The notes under the pieces were generated by a model. It saw only the letters and a program-made list of their open reading frames with translations. It did no database searches and was not told the origin of the DNA. A stretch of 11,039 nucleotides of DNA from Alectryocaccomicrobium faecavium (GTDB lineage Bacteria > Bacillota > Clostridia > Christensenellales > Aristaeellaceae), in contig DVOT01000109.1 of NCBI GenBank assembly GCA_018713425.1, positions 1 through 11,039 on the forward strand. The letters are read 5' to 3'. A program made the position numbers and the translations under genes. Positions within the stretch are counted from its first letter, which is position 1, and each line of letters opens with the position of its first letter. Below, one piece after another: positions 7,648 through 11,039 of the stretch.

Positions 7648-7685
7648 AAAGTGGCGGGCAGTCCCAAGGCTGCCCGCCACTTTTT
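7648..7685 (+). terminator. Strong intrinsic terminator after the kinase gene
   Basis: AAAGTGGCGGGCAG (7648-7661) pairs perfectly with CTGCCCGCCACTTT (7670-7683) across an 8-nt loop, and the 3' arm runs into TTTTT (7681-7685). The 5' A-run makes it partly bidirectional. It closes the regulator-kinase unit 13 nt after the stop, so the following operon needs its own promoter. Confidence 0.95.
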
Positions 7686-7740
7686 CGCGGTCAAAAACCT
7701 GCCATTCGTGGACATTCCCGCACGCAGGGCGCTTTTGGTG

Positions 7741-7746
7741 TATACT
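7741..7746 (+). promoter_or_regulatory. Possible -10 box for the small-protein/ABC operon
   Basis: TATACT (7741-7746) is a good -10 hexamer, but the -35 region (CCGCAC at 7718-7723) does not match consensus and the TG dinucleotide is one base off for an extended -10. A transcript starting near 7753 would begin with the palindrome at 7757-7791. An activator, perhaps the LytTR regulator, could compensate for the missing -35. This is a candidate only. Confidence 0.3.
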
Positions 7747-7756
7747 TGCATTGTAA

Positions 7757-7791
7757 ACCAGCTTGTCAAAAAAACTTTTTGACAAGCTGGT
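7757..7791. repeat. 16-bp perfect palindrome with 3-nt centre
   Basis: ACCAGCTTGTCAAAAA (7757-7772) is exactly complementary to TTTTTGACAAGCTGGT (7776-7791), separated by AAC. No U-tract follows the stem, so it is not a standard terminator. It may be a dispersed intergenic repeat, a protein-binding site or the first hairpin of the leader of the following operon. Confidence 0.8.
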
Positions 7792-7792
7792 G

Positions 7793-7816
7793 GGCGGGGG
7801 AGTAAACTCCCCCGCC
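7793..7816. repeat. Second GC-rich hairpin directly beside the palindrome
   Basis: GGCGGGGGAG (7793-7802) pairs with CTCCCCCGCC (7807-7816) around TAAA. It starts one base after the palindrome at 7757-7791 and has no U-tract. A third, imperfect pairing follows at 7841-7852 with 7862-7873. Together they make the 230-nt gap before the small membrane protein unusually structured. Confidence 0.75.
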
Positions 7817-7919
7817 GTACACGCCGCCGGGGACGATTAAAGCGCGAAAGGGCTTCGGTTCCACTCTCGCACTCTCCCCTGGGGTTTTGACAGTCTGAGA
7901 AATATAGGAGGTTGTTTGT

Positions 7920-8090
7920 ATGCGCCACTTTTATTTTCGTTTGATCCTCGGCATCGTTTTTATCGGCTGTATGATTTACAGCTTCGTCACCATGAACATT
8001 CCGTTTGCTCTGCTGTATCTTTTCCTCAGCGGTATGTTATTGGCTTCCGCTTATTCTCTCTGGAAGAAAGACAAAGATCATCGGAGGTAA
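7920..8090 (+). CDS. Small two-helix membrane protein
   Basis: A 56-aa protein opening MRHFYFRLILGIVFIGCM. AGGAGG (7906-7911) is 8 nt before the ATG, and the stop lies 5 nt before the ATPase start, whose Shine-Dalgarno sequence is inside this gene. Two hydrophobic segments are visible (about residues 7-24 and 28-47), joined by a short TMNI turn, with a basic tail WKKDKDHRR that should be cytoplasmic. There is no signal-peptidase site and no double-glycine leader, so a secreted bacteriocin or pheromone is less likely than a membrane accessory. Its position as first gene suggests a small subunit or regulator of the ABC transporter, or of the nearby kinase. I do not recognise a named family, and the function is unknown. 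Confidence 0.85.
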   Translation: MRHFYFRLILGIVFIGCMIYSFVTMNIPFALLYLFLSGMLLASAYSLWKKDKDHRR

Positions 8091-8095
8091 GCGAT

Positions 8096-8806
8096 ATGAG
8101 CGGCACGAAGCTTCTTTCCCTTAGCAATTTAAGCGTCTGGTACACTGTCAATCATCCCGTACTTTCAGGGTTTTCCCTGGATTTGGGGACAAATGAAGTT
8201 GTTGGCCTGATTGGGCTAAACGGCGCCGGAAAAACGACCTTTATCAAAACCGTTGCCGGGTTACTGCCGAGCTATCGTCTGGACAGCGCCGCATGGAACG
8301 GTCAGCCGTTCTCATTCCGCGACAAGGCGTTCAAGCGAAACCGATACATCGTCTTTGCGGAAGATCGGTCTTTTCAGTATTTCACATTCCGGGAATATCT
8401 GGCGTATGTGGCGGCGTCCTATGGCGTACCGCTACCGGACGTGTCCGGGCTAGTAAATGGCTTTCATTTTGAAGACTATACCCATGTTCTGTTGAAGGAA
8501 CTGTCCACCGGCAATTGGAAAAAAGCCTATTTGATTACAGCGTTTGCCCTGCGGCCCAAGTTGCTGCTTTTGGACGAACCTGTGAACGGTCTGGATTTCC
8601 AAAGCACAGAGTTTTTGTATCAGCTTATGGGCGGATATAAGCAGCATGGAACGCTCCTGTTTTCGTCCCACATCTTAGAAAGCATTTGTCTGACCTCTGA
8701 CCGCGTGCTGGTTTTGGCGCATGGCAGGATCGGACAGGCATTCACTGGCGATGAGATCGCCGCCAAAAACATCCGGGAGATGCTGGCCGATGAGGAACAC
8801 CATTGA
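8096..8806 (+). CDS. ABC transporter ATP-binding protein with divergent Q-loop and signature
   Basis: A 236-aa cytoplasmic ATPase. Walker A GLNGAGKT (40-47), Walker B LLLLDE (156-161), D-loop GLD (165-167) and switch His192 in SSHILES are intact, so ATP hydrolysis is plausible. Two motifs are atypical: the Q-loop position reads FAEDRSFQYFTFRE with Glu89 where Gln is usual, and the signature is LSTGNWKK (136-143) instead of LSGGQ. Similar variants occur in ABC-2-type exporters, but LSTGN is notable. The ATG at 8096 has GGAGG (8083-8087) 8 nt upstream; the frame is open back to 7916, but that part overlaps the small gene in another frame. The gene overlaps the permease by 17 nt. The substrate is unknown; peptide or lipid-linked export is a family-based guess. 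Confidence 0.92.
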   Translation: MSGTKLLSLSNLSVWYTVNHPVLSGFSLDLGTNEVVGLIGLNGAGKTTFIKTVAGLLPSYRLDSAAWNGQPFSFRDKAFKRNRYIVFAEDRSFQYFTFREYLAYVAASYGVPLPDVSGLVNGFHFEDYTHVLLKELSTGNWKKAYLITAFALRPKLLLLDEPVNGLDFQSTEFLYQLMGGYKQHGTLLFSSHILESICLTSDRVLVLAHGRIGQAFTGDEIAAKNIREMLADEEHH

Positions 8807-10052
8807 AGCGTTTTCCAAGCAGTTTTTTGGCGCAAAATATGAGGGCGCCAGAAAAAGCCTGCTGGCTGCGGTTATCCTGTTTATCGCTGTTCATGCAACA
8901 GGTTTTCAGGTGGCGATTGCGCCATTTGTGCTCTACCTGACTTCGACCTTTTTTCCCGCTGGCGTTATGTGGCAGGTGCTTACCGGGCGGCAGCACATGG
9001 AAACGATGCAGGGAATGTTTATGCTCCCCTTTGATAACCGCGGTTTTGTCTTTGCCTATGTGCTGGTGCTGGGAGCGCATACCTTGATTACAAAAACGCT
9101 GCCGATCTGGGCGCTGTTCTTCGCCGTCGCCTCATGGAGCGCGGAGGAAATTGCGATTGCGGTTTTATGCGGCTGTATGGCGTGTGCAGCGACGGCGGCG
9201 GGGTATCGGATGTGCAGGAAAGGCCATGCCGTGCTGGCGCTCCTTTGGGCTGCCTGCATTCTGAGCGCGATTTTGCTGGTGCGGCGGTGGGGAGTGGTGC
9301 TTGCTATGGCAACCATTAACTCTTTGGTTGCGATGCTGTATCTGTCTTTTGCGGACGCCTACGATTTTTGCAACACGGCCGTCGCCAAAAAGGCCGCTTG
9401 GCATACAGGCCATAGCGGGAGTATGTTTGTTTACCTCTTGCGGTATCTGCTGGCAAATAAGAGCTATCTTGTCAATACCGCGGGCCTGGGCGCGATTGCC
9501 TGCTTTCTGCCTCTGTTGTTCGGCGAATTTGGGGGACTGAATATGTTCCCTATCGGCCTTGCGATCCTTTGCTTAAACACCCCAATCTGTACGCTGCTGT
9601 CCTGCGACCCGGATTTGGAGCAGGCGATCCGTATGCTCCCCGAACAGGCGGGGCGATTTTGCCGGCAGTATTGCCTGTTTGTCTTTGCGATCAACTGTAT
9701 TGTCGCCAGCATCTACCTTTGCAGTTGGCAGATCATTAACGGCAACACTGGTTTTATCCATGCGATAACGCTTTTTTTGTTCGCCCTGCAAAGCGCCATT
9801 TTGTCGGTTGCTCTGGAATGGATCCATCCGATCCGCGGTTGGAAAACAGAAAGTGATTTGTGGCATCATCCCCGAAAATATGTCGTCCCGCTGATACTGT
9901 TGATGTTTGCCGCATTGGTTGGCGCATGGGAGCTGAGCCTCTGGATATGGTCTGCTGCATTGTTCACGGAGTGCGGGATTTGCCTCTACACAACAAGACC
10001 GGCCAGAAACGGCAAGCGGGAATCATGCCGAAATGACAGCCGGAAAACATAG
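8790..10052 (+). CDS. Polytopic ABC transporter permease
   Basis: A 420-aa very hydrophobic protein, translated from an ATG inside the end of the ATPase gene, with GGGAGA (8775-8780) 9 nt upstream. About ten to twelve membrane segments can be seen; early ones are near residues 24-41, 43-62 and 84-112. The N-terminus MRNTIEAFSKQFFGAKYEG is an amphipathic cytoplasmic start of the kind that contacts an ATPase. No large outer domain is present, unlike the BceB protein earlier in the window, so the two transporters are of different classes. The role as permease rests mainly on the overlap with the ATPase gene and on hydrophobicity; I do not recognise a specific subfamily. The C-terminus is polar and basic. 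No strong terminator follows the stop. Confidence 0.85.
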   Translation: MRNTIEAFSKQFFGAKYEGARKSLLAAVILFIAVHATGFQVAIAPFVLYLTSTFFPAGVMWQVLTGRQHMETMQGMFMLPFDNRGFVFAYVLVLGAHTLITKTLPIWALFFAVASWSAEEIAIAVLCGCMACAATAAGYRMCRKGHAVLALLWAACILSAILLVRRWGVVLAMATINSLVAMLYLSFADAYDFCNTAVAKKAAWHTGHSGSMFVYLLRYLLANKSYLVNTAGLGAIACFLPLLFGEFGGLNMFPIGLAILCLNTPICTLLSCDPDLEQAIRMLPEQAGRFCRQYCLFVFAINCIVASIYLCSWQIINGNTGFIHAITLFLFALQSAILSVALEWIHPIRGWKTESDLWHHPRKYVVPLILLMFAALVGAWELSLWIWSAALFTECGICLYTTRPARNGKRESCRNDSRKT

Positions 10053-10077
10053 GACATTGTTGTGATGGGCAGCGAAA

Positions 10078-10119
10078 AGCGCATGGTCTTGCGAACAGCG
10101 CATGGTCTTGCGAACAGCG
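10078..10119. repeat. 19-bp tandem duplication
   Basis: The unit AGCGCATGGTCTTGCGAAC, counted from the A at 10078, is followed at 10097-10115 by an exact second copy, then by AGCG (10116-10119). It lies just after the permease stop, at the beginning of the recombinase remnant. The duplication shifts the frame of anything read through it, because 19 is not a multiple of three. Confidence 0.9.
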
Positions 10120-10204
10120 TTCCCATCCTGCAGGCAAAAGAAAATCCATTACGGAAATTGCCGAAGCTAAAAAAATCTCAAAGACCATCATTTCACGCCC
10201 CTAG
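10115..10204 (+). pseudogene. Fragment of a site-specific recombinase helix-turn-helix segment
   Basis: In the frame ending at TAG 10202-10204 the sequence reads RKSITEIAEAKKISKTIISR. This matches the pattern I/L-T-E-I-A-E-x-x-x-I/V-S-x-x-x-I/V-S-R of the C-terminal DNA-binding helix-turn-helix in serine recombinases and resolvases. No catalytic domain, start codon or ribosome binding site is attached, and the upstream frame runs through the 19-bp duplication. It is most simply a relic of an integrated element. A chance resemblance is possible, because only about 18 residues carry the signal. Confidence 0.35.
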
Positions 10205-10266
10205 GATCCAGCCCAAATTCTGTGTAAAAAGCCGCAAGGGACAGTGAAAAACAAAATGATGAATAG

Positions 10267-10294
10267 GGCGACAGCAGATGTATCGGCTGCCGCC
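10267..10294 (+). other. Hairpin in the remnant region
   Basis: GGCG (10267-10270) and GCAG (10274-10277) pair with CTGC (10287-10290) and CGCC (10291-10294) around a 9-nt loop with an ACA bulge. It is followed by TTGGTTATAAT rather than a clean U-run. It could weakly terminate transcripts coming from the permease gene; that is a guess. Confidence 0.3.
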
Positions 10295-10327
10295 TTGGTT
10301 ATAATATAGCGCCAAAGGAGATGCGTG

Positions 10328-10486
10328 ATGCATGGCAAGAGTGAGCAGCGTTCATTATTTTCTATAATTGAGCGAGGTGCGACGTGCAAAGGATTTCCAG
10401 AGCCAGAGGTCTCAGCCTACGAGCAACCGCCAACGCAGCCACCGCGTCAGCGGCTTAGCCTTGACGGGTTGCCGGGGAAATGCTAA
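10328..10486 (+). CDS. Doubtful 52-aa open reading frame
   Basis: The ATG at 10328 has AAGGAG (10315-10320) at 7 nt spacing and a TATAAT (10300-10305) shortly upstream, but no matching -35 box. The product begins MHGKSEQRSLFSIIERGAT and has a Pro- and Gln-rich middle (EQPPTQPPRQR); it shows no membrane segment and no domain I recognise. Its stop codon is the first three bases of the -10 box of another promoter (10484-10489). Lying among mobile-element debris, it may be the 5' end of a lost element gene or simply chance. Confidence 0.25.
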   Translation: MHGKSEQRSLFSIIERGATCKGFPEPEVSAYEQPPTQPPRQRLSLDGLPGKC

Positions 10487-10489
10487 AAT
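10461..10489 (+). promoter_or_regulatory. Orphan sigma-A-like promoter
   Basis: TTGACG (10461-10466), a 17-bp spacer and TAAAAT (10484-10489) give two mismatches to consensus with ideal spacing. No intact gene follows on the plus strand: the next gene-like sequence is the minus-strand transposase remnant, which it would transcribe antisense. It may be left from a removed element gene. Confidence 0.45.
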
Positions 10490-10615
10490 GGGGAACCGAC
10501 AGGCGGCCAATGAAGGTTCTGATTCCCGTCACCGTCGGTGCAATAAGCATAACATTTTCCCGGCGTTCTGTCAAGGCTGGCGTCGAGCGAGTGCTCAGCT
10601 TCCGGCCCCGGACGG

Positions 10616-10906
10616 TCAGTCGCCGCTCAGCCTGCCAGGATCCATAATGGCCAGTCCCGCGTAGGCCTGCCCCCAGTTTCGAACGCGCAGGGTCCATTTT
10701 TTCGTCAGTTCCCAGGTCGCCAGGTAGAGCGCCTTAGTGAGGCCCATAGCGTTGGGAAAGACCGTGCGACTGCGGTTCAGCTATCGGAACCCGCTGTTCA
10801 GGCTCTCTATGGCATTGGTCGTATACATGACCTGCCGAGTGGTTTGGGCGAACTTGAACATCGGGCCGATGCAGTCCCAGTTGTCCGTCCAGCACCATCC
10901 AAAGCT
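10616..10906 (-). pseudogene. IS256-family transposase, C-terminal remnant with internal stop
   Basis: Read on the minus strand, this frame gives WTDNWDCIGPMFKF, MYTTNAIESLNSGFR, a TAG stop (10781-10783), LNRSRTVFPNAMGLTKALYL and KKWTLRVRNWGQAYAGLA, ending at TGA 10616-10618. These are the C-terminal landmarks of IS256 (Mutator-type) transposases in the right order, including the catalytic Glu in TTNAIESLN (codon at 10805-10807). The usual residue after SLNSGFR is replaced by the stop. The frame is closed again by TAA at 10907-10909, and the N-terminal three quarters with both catalytic Asp residues is absent. It is a dead remnant lying against the rRNA operon terminator. Confidence 0.88.
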
Positions 10907-10922
10907 TTAGAAATTGGGGTAG

Positions 10923-10958
10923 AAAAAAAGGATTGCGTAGATATTACTCTACGCAATC
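10923..10958 (-). terminator. Intrinsic terminator of the rRNA operon
   Basis: On the minus strand GATTGCGTAGA pairs perfectly with TCTACGCAATC (plus-strand arms 10931-10941 and 10948-10958) around 6 nt, followed by one C and seven Ts (plus-strand A-run 10923-10929). It lies about 9 nt beyond the 3' end of the 5S gene, so it ends the rRNA transcript. The transposase remnant begins immediately after it. Confidence 0.93.
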
Positions 10959-10966
10959 TCTTGGAA

Positions 10967-11039
10967 TCCGGCAGCGTCCTATTCTCCCGGGCCGTTTCCA
11001 GCCAAGTACTTTCAGCGCTGAGAGGCTTAACTTCTGTGT
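10967..11039 (-). rRNA. rrf: 5S ribosomal RNA, 3' part (cut by window end)
   Basis: The reverse complement reads ACACAGAAGTTAAGCCTCTC, then AGCGCTG, AGTACTTGG, GGGAGAATAGGACGCTGCC and GGA. GAAGTTAAGC, AGTACTTGG and GGGAGAATAGG-CGCTGCC are the conserved 5S landmarks in the right order and spacing. About 73 of roughly 117 nt are inside the window. The mature 3' end is placed near 10967 from the helix I segment GCCGGA. The rest of the operon would lie to the right. The terminator at 10923-10958 follows directly. Confidence 0.95.

Noticed and set aside
7887..7892. TTGACA as a -35 box for the small-protein operon
   Set aside because: A -10 at 17 bp would fall on GGTTGT over the ribosome binding site; no suitable hexamer exists.
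5526..7919. LytTR direct-repeat operator near the regulator or the ABC operon
   Set aside because: Scanning by eye for two 9-bp half sites about 21 bp apart found only single poor matches (for example ACAGTCTGA at 7890-7898) without a partner at the right distance.
7916..8095. N-terminal extension of the second ABC ATPase back to 7916
   Set aside because: It overlaps the small membrane protein in another frame, reads unlike an ATPase and lacks its own site; the ATG at 8096 has GGAGG and begins the ABC fold normally.
1..11039. CRISPR array, tRNA genes or replication origin
   Set aside because: No regularly spaced repeats with spacers, no tRNA T-loop pattern and no DnaA-box cluster were seen on either strand.

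Overview
The window looks like a GC-rich Clostridia chromosome, probably a gut commensal in the broad Oscillospirales/Christensenellales range. This is an inference from three things: BceAB-type and LytTR/GHKL proteins of Firmicutes type, strong AGGAGG ribosome binding sites, and a double-hairpin intergenic repeat of a kind common in gut Firmicutes. No species-level call is possible. The right edge is the 3' end of a 5S rRNA gene on the minus strand, so the region abuts an rRNA operon.

Layout. 1-527: no convincing protein gene; an unidentified foldable RNA-like segment at the left edge (1-98), an intergenic double-hairpin repeat (168-220), and a decayed tandem copy of it (231-280). 558-3288: a two-gene BceA/BceB-type antimicrobial-peptide ABC transporter with overlapping genes, but no BceRS two-component pair in view. 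3290-3341: probable terminator. 3355-5525: a near-consensus sigma-A promoter (TTGACA-N17-TATACT) drives two adjacent uroporphyrinogen-decarboxylase-family proteins of the methyltransferase-like type. 5632-7634: a LytTR response regulator and a GHKL histidine kinase overlapping as ATGA, closed by a textbook terminator (7648-7685). 7686-7919: a leader rich in inverted repeats. 7920-10052: a three-gene operon of a 56-aa two-helix membrane protein, an ABC ATPase with unusual Q-loop and signature motifs, and a polytopic permease. 10053-10922: a mobile-element graveyard with a recombinase helix-turn-helix fragment, a 19-bp tandem duplication, an orphan promoter and an IS256-family transposase C-terminus carrying a nonsense codon. 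10923-11039: a minus-strand terminator and the 3' part of 5S rRNA.

How the genes may work together. BceAB-type transporters usually detect and detoxify cell-wall-active peptides. The LytTR/GHKL pair and the adjacent small-protein/ABC operon form a second signalling-plus-transport module, plausibly with the kinase and regulator controlling the transporter. The URO-D pair is probably metabolic (methyl transfer or demethylation) and unrelated to the transporters. Base composition changes near 5.6 kb: the genes before it are markedly richer in G/C-ending codons than those after it. Together with the transposase and recombinase debris on the right, this fits separate acquisition of the 5.6-10 kb block.
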